Of a stretch of DNA of 64,000 bases, positions 1 to 10,799 are shown piece after piece (position 1 is the first letter of the stretch; every line of letters starts with the position of its first letter). The stretch spans positions 64,738,607 through 64,802,606 of the forward strand of contig NC_077227.1 of the NCBI RefSeq assembly GCF_027887165.1, in the 5' to 3' direction. The stretch is from Monodelphis domestica (taxonomy: Eukaryota; Chordata; Mammalia; Didelphimorphia; Didelphidae). The notes under the pieces are model-generated. The model was not told where the DNA came from, did not search any database, and saw nothing but the letters and a program-made list of their open reading frames with translations. Position numbers and translations under genes: made by a program.

Positions 1-1601
1 AAATGAATAAAGAGAAAAGAAGAGAAAAAAGTCCAGTATTCATTCATTCATTCATTTCTTCAACAAAAATCACCTGCTATAATATATAGCACTGCAGTAG
101 ATACTCATAGGTACATGTAGAAGACAGAATACTTACTCCTGAGTTTATGGTCTAACTTGGCAAATGAGAAAATATGTGAAAAAAGTAAATAGCAATGAAA
201 GGCAGCACATGATAAAGAGCCCAGTGAATACTACAGGGGGGGGATTAATAAAAATTAGTCCAAAGGAGAAAGAACATTACTGCAGATTAGATTGACCAGA
301 GAAGGTTTCAAGAAGCAGGTGAAACTTGAACTGAATTTAGAAAGATGAGTAGGGTTTGGGTAAGGAAAAGGAGCTGGACTAAGCTTCCTGGCTTCTCTTC
401 TGGAAAAAAAATAATTCAACAGGTAATGGTGAAGTTCTCAAACTTTACATGACACATGCAAATATGGAAGCATTTCATAAAGGTATGGGATGTTTTCTAA
501 GAAAAATAAAACAATCATTTCTTCTGTTTTGGTCATATTTAGAAAGAAAATATTACAATGCAAAAAGAGTGGATCCCTGAAGAACATACTGACAGTGATG
601 CTCAACAGGACAACACCAAACATGACAAAGCTGAACATGACAAAACCGAACATGACAATACTACTACAGGTAGCTCATGGTTTCAGGGGGGAGGGAAAAG
701 CTATTCCAAAATAGATTTTTTTTTCATTAGGGTCACTCAATCAGATTTTGACTCATTCTACTGAGGTTCTCCAAGATTTTGAGCCCAGTAGAGAAAACAT
801 CCAGGCATTAGGTAACAGCTCAAGATGAGTTTAAGAAATCCTGCCTGGATTAAATTCACCTTAACATGTAATCAGTAGATAAATCATTCTAAAATTTTGT
901 TTTCAAAGTTGCCAACCAAGAAACTAGTCAACCACTTGAAGTCTTAACCTGGAGAGGAAGATTAGTCAGACACCACCTAGGTTTCAGGGCATATGAAAAG
1001 ATGACATAATATATCCAGTAGAAGTCCAGCATGGACAGTGTCCACTTAATCAGAATTTATGACATTATTTCTATGAAAAATTTGCTTTGTGTTCCAAATA
1101 ACCAACTTATAAGTGGAATTTTAGAACACAACTTGTTTGGAAATTGGTCAATGGAAATGTTATTGTAATAAATAATAAAGAGGAACCTTCTTTTCAAACT
1201 CTTCCAGTTCCTGAACTAGAAGAAGAGGGAAGGGCTTTGGTGAAGAAGCACCTAGCTCCTACCCCTGAATTACAAGTTAAGAAATAGTAGTATTACTCTT
1301 AGGAGAATTCTTGGCATTGGCCAATAGGCTCTTTAGTGATTTCTAAACTTGACCTTGTGCTTGGTTATACAAAAAGGAGATAGATATTTTCTTGTTCTAA
1401 AGAAGAAAAGATGACTGCAAAGAAAAAAAAACTACTCAATAATGAGTTATAGAAAACATCATATGAATACTAAGAATTATGCCATAGCTTAGAATTATGT
1501 GACCTCTTTTTTTTTATACTCTTCATAAGTCTGAACATTTCTAATAGCAGGATAGTCCTCTACCTTTAAATATTTTGTGTTTATTTTTATTTTATAACCT
1601 C

Positions 1602-1604
<3 letters not shown>
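1..1604. other. Non-coding stretch, no gene recognised
   Basis: AT-rich DNA without a plausible gene. Bases about 60-360 read like the body of a very old interspersed repeat of the kind that recurs at 31920-32160 and 59067-59960 (phrases such as 'gaaggtttcaagaagcaggtg'). A short imperfect repeat of a 14-15 base unit (about three copies around 'aacatgacaaa') lies at 617-660. The short open frames here have no recognisable domains. Confidence 0.5.

Positions 1605-1651
<47 letters not shown>
1605..1651. repeat. (AC)n microsatellite
   Basis: About 23 uninterrupted AC units directly before a SINE insertion site. Confidence 0.97.
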
Positions 1652-1652
<1 letters not shown>

Positions 1653-1674
1653 CCACTTAAAAAAGTTGAGAGTT

Positions 1675-1798
1675 CCCAGCTGTGTGACCCTGGGCAAGTC
1701 ACTTGACCCCCATTGCCTAGCCCTTACCACTCTTCTGCCTTGGAGCCAATACAGTATTGACTCCAAGACAGAAGGTAAGGGTTTTAAATTAAAAAAAT
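1675..1798 (+). mobile_element. Type A SINE, 5'-truncated, with perfect TSD
   Basis: The copy starts in the CORE-like middle of the SINE (CCCAGCTGTGTGACCCTGGG) and runs to the GGTAAGGGTTT end and an A-rich tail. It is bounded by a perfect 16-bp duplication, AAAAAAGTTGAGAGTT, at 1659-1674 and 1799-1814. The perfect duplication argues for a recent insertion mediated by L1-type machinery. Confidence 0.92.
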
Positions 1799-2087
1799 AA
1801 AAAAGTTGAGAGTTTGAAATAAGGCTAGTACTCAGAATGTTATATATTCCCAGTCTTTTTTCTTTTTTTCTAACTATTCAAAATTGGAGTTTTGATTTTT
1901 GTTTTGTTTGTTTTTTTGTTTGTTTGTTTTCAGGAGAGGAGATCTAGAACTTCATTTCCATAGGGAACAGCTAGTGAAGAATTTTCCTTTACCAATGCCA
2001 GTCAGAAAATGTTCTGCTATTTATGGTCTTAGAAAATTGCCTGCCTGAGGCACCAAGGAACACTAGAATATTCATGTGTGTATGTTA

Positions 2088-2430
2088 AGCAGGGCAGTAC
2101 AGTGGGTAGAGATCTAGCCTCCAAATGAGTATGACCTTAATTCAAGTCCTGCCTCTAATGCATTCTGTGGGTAAACTTGGGCAAGTCACCACTTCTCTGT
2201 GTCCTCGACATTTCTCTATAACTTACAAAATAGTTGCCAGCCTACCCTGGCAGAAGTTTCCCACGAAGTTCTCTATACCAATGAAAAATCACAGTTCTGG
2301 ACTCCCACAAATCAGTATATCCATATCCAAATCCCTCATTTTATAAGCAAGGAAACTGAGGCTCAGTGAGGAAGCATATTGCTGCAGTCCCACAAGTAAG
2401 GATGCAAAAGACCCAAGATTGAGGTTTTGC
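2088..2430 (+). repeat. Old tRNA-SINE/MIR fragments
   Basis: 2088-2235 has a worn SINE head (cagtgggtagagatc, then a degenerate B-box-like ttcaagtcc) and 'ttgggcaagtcac'. 2325-2430 has 'aggaaactgaggctcagtgagg', an MIR piece in minus orientation. Both are strongly diverged. Confidence 0.6.
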
Positions 2431-2639
2431 TGGTTCCTTATTTTACTATATCATACTCTTGAATTCCCTGTGGCTAAGTCCTAGTTTATCAATGGAATAT
2501 CAGAGTTCTGCAGTTATTAAAGTAGTCAGTGAATTAGGCTGGCTATCATGGCCATAATTTCTTGTCTTCTAGGAACAAATGCCATATTGATTCATTCCTT
2601 TATGTCCTTTAGTATATAGGGCATAGTGGTAGGCACTGG

Positions 2640-3400
2640 GCAAGAAGCAAGATGGGAGAGGATTTGTAATCTATCCCAGCAGTCTTGGTTCATTCAGATA
2701 AAAGACAACTATGATATATTAACTTTACACGATATGTTAGAAACATGTCGAACACTGCTCTGTGAGGTCTGAGGTGGAGAGTGGGGAAGACTATTATGAC
2801 TCCAGGGGACTGAGAAAAAATCTATATAGCAAGGAGATGTACCACAATTGACTTGAGTTTTAGAATACAGGCAGGAACTCTCAATAGGTGAAGAGGAGGG
2901 GGGAAGAGAGGGGAGAAAAAGCATTTGAAGCATGTCCAGAGATATGGAAGTGAGACAGTACGTAGTGTGTTTAGGGGGCATACTCCCTATCTTAATAATT
3001 GCTGATGTTTGAAATTCCATAAATGGAATTGCTAGATACAATGTTTAGTTTAGGAGTTCATTCATTATCTGATTAATTTTTTAACTAGCAGATTATTTAC
3101 CTTCCTACTTGGGCTTTTCTACAGCTAATTTAAAATGTGTCTCTATATCCTGAATATATAACAGCTGATAACAATGAGGTGGTCCAGAAGTGCGTTAGGG
3201 TAGCAGGGAGAATCCAGTCTGGGATTTTTTTTTTTACATGACACTGTAAATATCTATTACATTTATATAGCATATTTTACTGCTTACTTATTATTTTTTA
3301 ACATGAAGGAAATTGAATTCTGCTTCAAATGTATCTATTTCATTGACACAATGAAAGCAGTTCAACCGTGAGGGGTAGAATTTCTCTAGGTCTTAAATTT
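2640..3400. other. Non-coding stretch, no gene recognised
   Basis: No repeat or gene recognised. A 110-codon minus-strand open frame (2709-3041) has a low-complexity, Ser/Pro-rich translation without domain signature and is probably chance. Confidence 0.45.
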
Positions 3401-3475
3401 GTCTATTTTTTGTTATCATTTACTTTACTTTTATTTTGTCTATTTTTTTGTTATCATTTACTTTACTTTTATTTT
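3401..3475. repeat. Tandem duplication of a 37-38 bp unit
   Basis: The unit beginning GTCTATTTTTTGTTATCATT is repeated head to tail (3401-3437 and 3438-3475), differing by one T in a homopolymer. This is a recent slippage or unequal-exchange duplication. Confidence 0.9.
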
Positions 3476-3485
3476 ATATATAACA

Positions 3486-3647
3486 TAGACAGGAGATCCT
3501 AGGTTCAAATCTGACCTCAGACTCTTCCCAGCTGTGTGACCCTGGGCAAGTCACTTGACCCCCATTGCCTAGCCCTTACCTCTCTTCTGCCTTGGAGCCA
3601 ATACACAGTATTGACTCCAAGGCGGAAGGTAAGGGTTTAAAAAGTAT
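3486..3647 (+). mobile_element. Type A SINE with perfect TSD
   Basis: It includes a B-box-like AGGTTCAAATCTG, the CORE-like middle and the AAGGTAAGGGTTT end. It is flanked by a perfect 15-bp duplication, ATTTTATATATAACA, at 3471-3485 and 3648-3662. The first part of the tRNA-like head is missing, so the copy is slightly 5'-truncated. The duplicated site itself abuts the 37-bp tandem duplication. Confidence 0.92.
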
Positions 3648-3989
3648 ATTTTATATATAACAATATAATACATATGATTTGTTATAAATATCCAATAAAT
3701 TATAATTAATATGCTTATCCAAGAGAAACAAATTCTCACAAAAGTTACATTCAAAAATCCCTCATTCTTTTTTTCCCCTCCCTGCCCCCCAAGTCCCAGT
3801 CCAGGATTTTTTTAATGTACAAAAAGCTTTACTAAATGAACAGTCTTGGAATCTAATCAGGAGACTCATATACATTTTTAAATGGCAATATGATATGATG
3901 AATGATATTTGAGTGATATCCACTGTGGTTTCTTAGGATTGGGGGTGCAGAATGAAGCAGGTCAGTCAAAAGAACGGTAAGTCTTAGAT

Positions 3990-4173
3990 CAGAGGTGTCA
4001 AGCTCTGCATTCTCAATTGAGGAACTAGATTAAAATGTAATTAGGAAATGTTTGACAAAATAAATAAAAATACAAGACAACATTGATATTGTTCATTTGT
4101 GGTTTTCTAAATCAATATGTTGTAGTCAGAAGCTCAATCAGAGATCAATTTCTATTTGAGTTTGACACCACTG
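3990..4173. mobile_element. hAT-type MITE, copy 1
   Basis: It is 184 bp with terminal inverted repeats CAGAGGTGTCAAGCTC (left) and GAGTTTGACACCACTG (right), near-complementary to each other. It is flanked by an 8-bp target duplication, tcttagat (3982-3989) and tcttaaat (4174-4181), 7/8 identical. An 8-bp TSD with CAGNGGTGT-type ends is the hAT/Charlie signature. There is no transposase; it is non-autonomous. The same family occurs at 48551-48730 in the other orientation. Confidence 0.85.
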
Positions 4174-4181
4174 TCTTAAAT

Positions 4182-5060
4182 TTTCAGAAAGAAGTAGAAA
4201 GAGCACAGTGGAGAACAATGTGTATTAAGGAAAAGAGGATACGTTGTATTAAGTCAGAATGAACCCTATGGTTGATGCTGAAGAGCAGTGAGAAATTAGG
4301 CTAGAAAGGTAGGCTGGAACCAAACGAAGATACTGAATACCAAGCAGACAATAGGAAAAGATAGAAAGGTACAGAAATAGAACCAAGATACATGCTGTAG
4401 GATATATTAATCCATACTAGCTTTCAGCTTTTTAGAATATTTCCAAGCTATACTTTTGCACATAAAAGCAAAATTTAGATATCAATTCTTAATACTTGCC
4501 TTGCAGACACTACGAATCTTTTCTGAGATGCAACTATCCAAGTCAAAAGCTGGAATTTCCCTGCCCTTGATCAAAAGGGGGTGGATGGATCCAGTGCCCC
4601 AAATGGAAAAACAAGCCTCAACTTTGCATCCTCCTAGTCATCAATATATCCTTATTTTTATGATAGAAGTAATAAAACATATTTTTTTGTGTTGAAAAGT
4701 ATGACTTCTGACTGAATCGTGTCAACATCTTACCATCAATTAGCCTTACCATATGATGAGACCCGGAGCAGATAGACATCATCCTAAGGGAAAAAAAAAA
4801 CAAAAACAGGTCAATGTGGGGTGGAGATACTGGAAAGAAAAGGGGGAGGAGGTGAGATGGGAGGGAGGGAAGGAAACAGTGAAGAGGGGAAAAGGGAAGG
4901 AGGGGGAGGCAGGGAAGATTTTTTAGCTTCTCAAAGCTCTTTAGAGTCAGGAGAGATGAAGGGCAACATCATAGTATATGAGGGAAAAAGCAATGGACCA
5001 GGTTCTCAGATGACTTGAATCTAGTCCTAGATTTACCATTCACTATTAGCGCATAATTAA
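4182..5060. other. Non-coding stretch with purine-rich tract
   Basis: No gene recognised. 4230-4330 resembles an old interspersed repeat ('aggctagaaaggtaggctgga'). 4815-4920 is a G/A-rich tract giving a low-complexity Glu/Gly frame that is not a credible gene. Confidence 0.45.
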
Positions 5061-5061
5061 A

Positions 5062-5590
5062 TAAGTCACAGGGCTCCTAAGTGGCACAATGTGTAGAATA
5101 CTGGGCCTCAAATCAAGAAGACTCATTTTTGTGAATTCAAATTGTGTTGATTTAGAATCTTGAGCCTAGAGACTACATTTCCCACAATCCCCTTTTCCTT
5201 TTCCTGTTTTTGTGTCTTCATACATGGGGAGAGTTTTTGGGTGCTGTTTCCGCCCATGTGGTCTCTCTGATTCCATGGTGGAGGAGGGAGGAGTGTTTCT
5301 TTTTTTAGTTTTGCTAGCCTTACTTCCTTATACTTCAAGATAAATATTTAATAAATAGTATTAAATATACTTGGAGTACTGGATATTAATTTTAATCATT
5401 GCAAAATCCAGCTTCAGATACTTTTTAGCTATATGACCCTGGGCAAGTCACTTAATCCTGTTTGCCTCAGTTTCTTCAACCATAAAATGAGCTGGAAAAG
5501 AAAATGGCAAACCATTCCAATATCTTTGCCAAGAAAACTCCAAAGCAGCAGGTCATGAAGAGTTAGAAATGACTGAAAATGACTGATTAA
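5062..5590 (+). mobile_element. Type B (MAR1-like) SINE split by an insertion
   Basis: The head (gctcctaagtggcacaatgtg, ending in a worn gaattcaaatt B box) lies at 5062-5136. The rest (ccagcttcagatac, ctgggcaagtcac, cctcagtttc, atggcaaaccattcc, tgactgattaac) lies at 5403-5590. The two halves are collinear with uninterrupted copies such as 27219-27475. The intervening 260 or so bases are therefore a later insertion. Confidence 0.85.
5138..5400. mobile_element. LTR-like insertion inside a SINE (fossil)
   Basis: About 263 bp starting TGTTGATTTAG and ending TTAATCA (TG...CA ends), with an AATAAA-type signal near its right part. It interrupts a type B SINE. The flanking duplication is unclear (caaatt/caaaat at best), so a solo LTR of an endogenous retrovirus is only one reading; an unclassified insertion is the alternative. 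Confidence 0.35.
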
Positions 5591-6068
5591 CAAAATAAGT
5601 CACAACCTCTCTGGATGATGGCTAGGCTACAATAGCTGTCTCCTCTAATGATGCTAGGATGGAATTTCTAGATAATTCCCTAATTTATATCCATAGCTCT
5701 ATCATCTCAACTAAGCTCCACTTCACAGCTCCAAGTGTTGACATTTCCACTTTAGATTAGAAAAGCCTAGCCTCTTTATCTAACTGTTATTTCAACAAGA
5801 TGTTAGGATTTGCTGCAAACTCTCCCTCTAAACAAGAGCTTCTTGATGTTAGATTAGAGATCCTTAACCCAGGATTAGATAAGTTTCAAGGGATCTGTGA
5901 ACTTGAATGGGAAAATAATTATGGCTTTTTATTCATCTCTAACTGAAATTTAGCATTACTTTCAATTATGATTTAAAAAAAAATTCTGAGATAAGAGTCT
6001 ATATAGGCTTCCATGACACACTAAAGTAGTAAAGAATCTCTGCTTTAGATCATCTTGCACGTTGCCAG
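5591..6068. other. Non-coding stretch, no gene recognised
   Basis: Unassigned sequence up to the EAF1 retrocopy. The text just left of the target site reads on into the L2 relic right of the retrocopy, so the insertion broke an L2. Confidence 0.45.
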
Positions 6069-6085
6069 CTTAATCTTACATTCTT
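6069..6085. repeat. Target-site duplication, EAF1 retrocopy (3' side)
   Basis: CTTAATCTTACATTCTT, identical to 8515-8531. On the minus strand the target reads ATT|AAGAATG, a TT/AARA-like L1 endonuclease site. Confidence 0.95.
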
Positions 6086-7526
6086 TTTTTTTTTTTTCAT
6101 GTTAAATAATCTGTATTCTGATTATAGGCAATGGGATGTTTGTTCATTTAGACAATATGGAGGCCTACTGTACATACACTTAATAAGGTACACTTAATTA
6201 TAACTAAGGATTGTTGTCCTAGAACAATCTTTCCATTTCATCAGTAATTTAAGCATTTTGCTGAAGATTTGTACAAGAGAGGGCATATTCTGTCTCGCTT
6301 CCAGCTGTATAAAAATACAACTTGTAATTTAAACATAGTTTTATAAAAGCATGGGAGGAAAAAAATCCCCCAAATCAAGGAGAGTTACAGTATTCTCATT
6401 TGATACTTCCAAATTCTTCGCTGGGACTTTTTCTTTTCAACTCACTTGCAGTTTGTATACATTCAGTAGTTTTCTCCTCTAACTCCTATATTCATGTCCA
6501 TTCCTACTTCTTGTTTTAAAAACCCATTCCTTTCAAAAGCCACTGAATCAATCACGTCTAATGAAAGATAAATGTGGGCTCATGGGTTTCCCTTAACAAC
6601 TCAGGACTCAAATTTCCAATGTCATCCAGGCACTGTGGCCAAACATAGGGTTCTTCTGTCCTGTACAGAGCCAACTTTAACTGGCTCAAATTCAAACTAG
6701 AATTAAATGGCAGCTGTGACATTCACAGTCTAGGTACAAAGCTCCAATACGTATCTGATTGCTCTATGCACACAAATCAATGGTTTTGCTACATACCTAA
6801 GTTCTGCACACAGTAGGTGTTCAATAAATATTTGGTTAATTAAATAGAATGGGAGGCATATTATGGAACAATAGAGAAAGTGCTGGAGCCCTGGGCTTTA
6901 CTCCCATTTGTTATTCATTAGCTGTGTGCCTCTGCCTGTCTAAGTCTTCCCTCCTTTGGAAAATGAGGGGTGTGGCATGGATCATAAACAATGTTCTCTC
7001 TACCTTGGCAAGTCTATGCCCTAAATTCGTCTTCACTGGCCTATAGGGTGAGGTCTAGTTAGGCAAGGAAGTCTACAACCTTTCTCTCCATGTGCTCAAT
7101 AATTTGAAGTGGCTTTAATATTCTATAGGGGTGCTGATTGCCCCCCAAAAGCCAAATAATTTCTTTTGGCAATGAAGATGACATAACTAGTGACTGCCAA
7201 GGATGTCTATCATTCAATCTTGGAATAACCAAGACTATCCCCCAACTGTTCAGGTTTTTCATCCACAATATTAACCAAACAACAACAAAACCCTCTTAAG
7301 TCATTCACTCTATAGACCTAAGTAAAACTTTTAAAACAGATTATTCACAAAATATATACAAGAGCACTCCTGCTCGGGCTCTGTGACAAGGCTTGGATCC
7401 CCTCTCCCCAACTCCTCAGTGATCACTAATTCCCCAAGCGCTCTCCTTGGTGATGGGCTTTTTGCTAGCATCCTGCTGTCTCCACGTGTTCTCTGGCCAA
7501 AGAGATGGATGTAGGAAGCTCTAGAG
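6086..7526 (-). other. 3' UTR and poly(A) of the EAF1 retrocopy
   Basis: On the minus strand this runs from the stop codon of the EAF1 frame to an uninterrupted run of 14 A (plus-strand T at 6084-6097, two of which overlap the duplication). An AATACA, a known variant poly(A) signal, lies at 6112-6117 about 15 bases before the tail; no AATAAA sits at the expected distance. The roughly 1.43 kb length agrees with a retained long 3' UTR from an mRNA. I cannot compare it with the parent here. Confidence 0.8.
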
Positions 7527-8309
7527 CTAGTCATCACTGTCACTGCCAGATTCACTCAATTGTAAGTCATTTCGAAGGGTGTTCATCAGCTGGTGATTTC
7601 CAGAGGGCCGGCTGGTGCCATTGGCCATGGGGTTCCTGTGACTGAACTGCTGGTGAGGAGGCTGGGAGGGTGAGGCGCGGGCAGCTGGCTCTTCTCCTCC
7701 ACTGCTGGAGCTATCATCGTCACTGCCTGAAGAGCTCTCAGAATCTGAGGAGCTGCTCCCGCTGCTGCTGCTCATCTGCTCAATGATTTCAACCTCTGCT
7801 CTTAGCTCTCTTTTAATGTCATCCAATTGAGGTTCAGGTGAAGGATTATCTTTCACAGGGGATGTTTTTGGTCCAATTGGTGGTTTCATTGGGGCTCTGA
7901 ATGGCACAGGAGGTGGTGGTGCTCGAGAAGGGGGCTGCTCCATTCGGGCCTGGATTTTGCTGCTTCCTTCAGCTCTTGTTTTCTTGACCTGAATGCTGCT
8001 ACTGAGCTTTTCCAATACATATTCCCCAGTATCATGATTAATGATGAGAACACAGTCTTTCTGATAGGGCCTTTTGTTTCCTTTGAACACAGTCATTGGA
8101 GGTGTTGATCCAGGAATATGTGGAAGTGTAATTGTGACTTCATCTCCCTTGCCAACTTGGAGTTCTCCTTCACATGAAGTATCTATAGATGCTGGCTTAA
8201 AATCATAGCGGATGGTGTGGAAGGACGACTTCGGCCTCTTCTCGAAGCTCTCGCCGAGCTTCAGGCCGTGCTCCTCGCGGTCCAGCAGCGGGTTCGCGGT
8301 GCCGTTCAT
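7527..8309 (-). CDS. EAF1: EAF1 retrogene: intact intronless ELL-associated factor 1
   Basis: The 260-codon frame begins [15 protein letters not shown] and ends [11 protein letters not shown], so both ends match vertebrate EAF1. EAF1 binds ELL and ELL2 in the nucleus and boosts their stimulation of RNA polymerase II elongation (super/little elongation complex biology; family knowledge). Visible parts are the conserved EAF domain (about residues 15-115, with [17 protein letters not shown] and [18 protein letters not shown]), a Pro-rich linker (about 125-150), a conserved helix ([22 protein letters not shown]), a Ser/Asp acidic tract (about 180-205) and the conserved C-terminus. Human EAF1 is about 268 residues, so this copy is nearly full length; the difference lies in the Pro-rich and post-acidic linkers. 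Normal EAF1 has several introns; none is present, and the copy ends in poly(A) between direct repeats, so it is a processed retrocopy. There are no stops or frameshifts. Whether it is expressed is unknown; the alternative is a very young processed pseudogene. Confidence 0.9.
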   Translation of the reverse strand: MNGTANPLLDREEHGLKLGESFEKRPKSSFHTIRYDFKPASIDTSCEGELQVGKGDEVTITLPHIPGSTPPMTVFKGNKRPYQKDCVLIINHDTGEYVLEKLSSSIQVKKTRAEGSSKIQARMEQPPSRAPPPPVPFRAPMKPPIGPKTSPVKDNPSPEPQLDDIKRELRAEVEIIEQMSSSSGSSSSDSESSSGSDDDSSSSGGEEPAARASPSQPPHQQFSHRNPMANGTSRPSGNHQLMNTLRNDLQLSESGSDSDD

Positions 8310-8514
8310 GGCCCTCTCCCTGTCGGGGGCTGCGGCTTCCAGTCGTTCCTCGGCCCGACTCTTGCGCCGGTTTCACAGCGCCGCCCCCGCCCTGAAGGCC
8401 GGCCGGCACTTCCGGCAAAGGCCGGGGGGAACGGTGCAACGGGAACACCGCTCCGCTCCCCTGCGGGCTGAGAGAGGTGGATGCGACCCTCCGACAGAAG
8501 CCGGAATCGCCTTC
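8310..8514 (-). other. Retained GC-rich 5' leader of the EAF1 retrocopy
   Basis: The 205 bases upstream of the ATG are GC- and CpG-rich (for example ggccggccggcacttccgg), unlike the AT-rich flanks, and stop exactly at the target duplication. This is the exonic leader of a CpG-island gene copied from near the cap site, so the retrocopy is essentially full length. GGAAGT/ACTTCCGG ETS-type sites are present. Open frames on either strand here are shadows of this leader. Confidence 0.75.
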
Positions 8515-8531
8515 CTTAATCTTACATTCTT
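8515..8531. repeat. Target-site duplication, EAF1 retrocopy (5' side)
   Basis: Perfect 17-bp match to 6069-6085. Perfect identity suggests a recent insertion. Confidence 0.95.
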
Positions 8532-8536
8532 AATGT

Positions 8537-8785
8537 CACTTCCTTGTTCAAAAACCTCCCATGGCTCCCATTCCTGTTGGTTAAAATATAAAATCTCTGT
8601 CCAGTTTTCAAGACTTTGCCTAACCAACCTTATTTCTCAGAACTTTCCAACAAATTACTTCTCCTTCTGCTTTAACTAGTTTTGTCTTCTAGATGTCAAC
8701 CAAGTGTACACTTATGCTTGTTTTTTGTCTTTTATGGTTCTTTCTCACTTAGAATACCTTTCTCCCTTCTACTGTGAAAAAAATA
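8537..8785 (+). mobile_element. L2 LINE 3' fragment
   Basis: Phrases such as 'caaaaacctcccatggctcccattcctgt' and 'tataaaatctctgtcca' match the ancient L2 3' region. It is old and diverged. Confidence 0.6.
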
Positions 8786-9103
8786 ATTTTCACATACTTT
8801 AATTTCTATATATTTTGGAAGAATTCCTGTGTTTTCCTGTATCTGGGATCTGGGTCAGAGATATCATTTAGTCTCCTGTTGTTTTTTTTTTTTGCATTTC
8901 TTTCATCCTGCGGAATCCAGTGGAATATTAACCTTTTTTAATGGAATTTGGTTAATAAATGAAGGGGAGAAGGGTTTTTCTGGAATATGTGCAAAACTTC
9001 ACCTGTCAGTTTGGAGAAAAGCTAAAGGTCTGATGGACCTTTTCTTAATTATCTATCACCAATATCTTGGAATAGTCAAGGAAGTGCTGAATAATGAGCT
9101 GCT
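8786..9103. other. Non-coding stretch, no gene recognised
   Basis: A 101-codon open frame at 8829-9134 has no family resemblance and its 3' end crosses an L1 insertion site. It is rejected as a gene. Confidence 0.4.
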
Positions 9104-9121
9104 AAAAAATATATTTGTTGG

Positions 9122-9843
9122 CTATTCTGTATAGCAATTTAGAACTGTGCCCAAAGGGCTTTAAAAGACTGTCTGCCCTTTGATCCAGCCACACCACTGC
9201 TGGGTTGATACCCCAAAGAGATCATAAGGAAAAAGACTTGTACAAAAATATTTATAGCTGCACTCTTTGTGATGTCAAAAAATTGGAAAATGAGGGGATG
9301 CCCTTCAATTGGGGAATGGCTGAACAAATTGTGGTATCTGATGGTAATGGAATACTATTGTGCTCAAAGGAATAATGAACTGGAGGAATTCTATGTGAAC
9401 TGGAATGACCTCCAGGAATTGGTGCAGAGTGAAAGGAGCAGAACCAGAACATTATACACAGAGACTGATACACTGTGGCACAATCAAATGTAATGGACTT
9501 CTCTACTAGCAGCAATGCAATGATCCAGGAAAATTCTGAGGGACTTAGGAGAAAGAACACTACCCACATCCAGAGGAAGAACTGTGGGAGGAGAAACACA
9601 GAAGAAAAACAACTGCTTGATCACATGGTTTGATGGGGATATGATTGGGGATATAGACTCTAAACAATCACCCTAGTACAATTATCAATAATATGGAAAT
9701 AGGTCTTGATCAATGACACAAATAAACCTAGTGGAATTACGTGTTGACTATTGGGGGGGGGGGAGGAGTAGGGGAGGGAAAGAACATGAATCATGTAATC
9801 ATGGAAAAGTCTTCTAAATTAATTAAATAAATTTTTTAAATTT
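9122..9843 (+). mobile_element. L1 3' end, 5'-truncated, perfect TSD
   Basis: The 722-bp L1 tail encodes the ORF2 C-terminus (frame with [20 protein letters not shown] and [18 protein letters not shown], compare the L1 'PKCPTMIDWIKKMWHIYTMEYYAA' region). The marsupial L1 3' UTR follows, with a G-rich run and an AT-rich end. It is flanked by a perfect 18-bp duplication, AAAAAATATATTTGTTGG, at 9104-9121 and 9844-9861. Frame breaks are present, so it is dead on arrival but fairly young. Confidence 0.93.
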
Positions 9844-9861
9844 AAAAAATATATTTGTTGG

Positions 9862-10799
9862 GCTGCTGGTTAGCTTGGGTGGTCTCTGGTTTGGAAGAGT
9901 ATCATGGAAAACTATGTCACTTTATCAGTTATGATGCTGTTTAAAATCTAAAATCAAATAACCATAACTAACTATAATAACCAATAAACTAATAAATTAA
10001 CCAATAACCAATAAATGTGACCATCAATAAACTCATATTCTTAGCCAAAAATCAGTCTCTTGAGATGATTTTAACCATAACACTACTCAAATCTTATGCA
10101 ATCTTCAAGACCCAGATCAATTTTTGCATCTTTAATAAAGCCTTCTCTGAGGACTCTATAATTGTTATTATTAATATTGTTATTAATGGTAATATGTACA
10201 CAATGGAAGAATTTTCTACTAATGGAACCTCAGAAATAATCATGGACTATAATGACATTGTCACTGGCTAACTGACTTGTCAGTAAGGCATCAGGCTAGC
10301 CAGTCAGCACCACTGTTGATATCAGACTGGCCTACAGTTGCTTAATGAGCTACTGACAAGGGGATTAGCAAACCTCCATTGTTCAGGATAGATCTTCTTT
10401 CTCCTAGTGGCTACCACTGATGTAACACATGAAGAAGGTACCAGACAGCAAACTGAACAGGCAAAGGGAGTATTGCTACTTTAGGCAAATTGAAGAGAAA
10501 GTGGATACTTTTCCCTGGACACCTATTAAATAAGAAGCAATAACTTCCAACTGGATCCCTTAAATGCGTTAGTATGGTTATGATCCTAGCATAAAATATG
10601 CCATTTTTATTGACTCTGCATTGCCTGTGAAAAATACAAAACACAGACTCCTAATCCTGGTATTTAAGCATCATAGTCCAATCTATTTTTTTCAGTTCAT
10701 GAATAAGCATTAAGGCTCTACGGCATGCTAGGTACAAGTCTAGGCACTGAAGATACAAATACAAAGAATGAAGCAGTGGCTACTCACACAAAATAAAAT
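9862..10799. other. Non-coding stretch with L2 relic
   Basis: 10080-10165 (ttcaagacccagatcaa ... aataaagccttctctgagg) is an L2 3' piece in plus orientation. 10715-10790 looks like an old repeat ('ggtacaagtctaggcactgaagatacaaa'). No gene is recognised. Confidence 0.5.

Noticed and set aside
2709-3041. 110-codon minus-strand frame
   Set aside because: Low complexity, no domain, no splice or promoter context.
8203-8679. Open frames on both strands over the EAF1 start, up to 155 codons
   Set aside because: They are other-frame shadows of the CpG-rich leader and EAF1 codons, with no family match.
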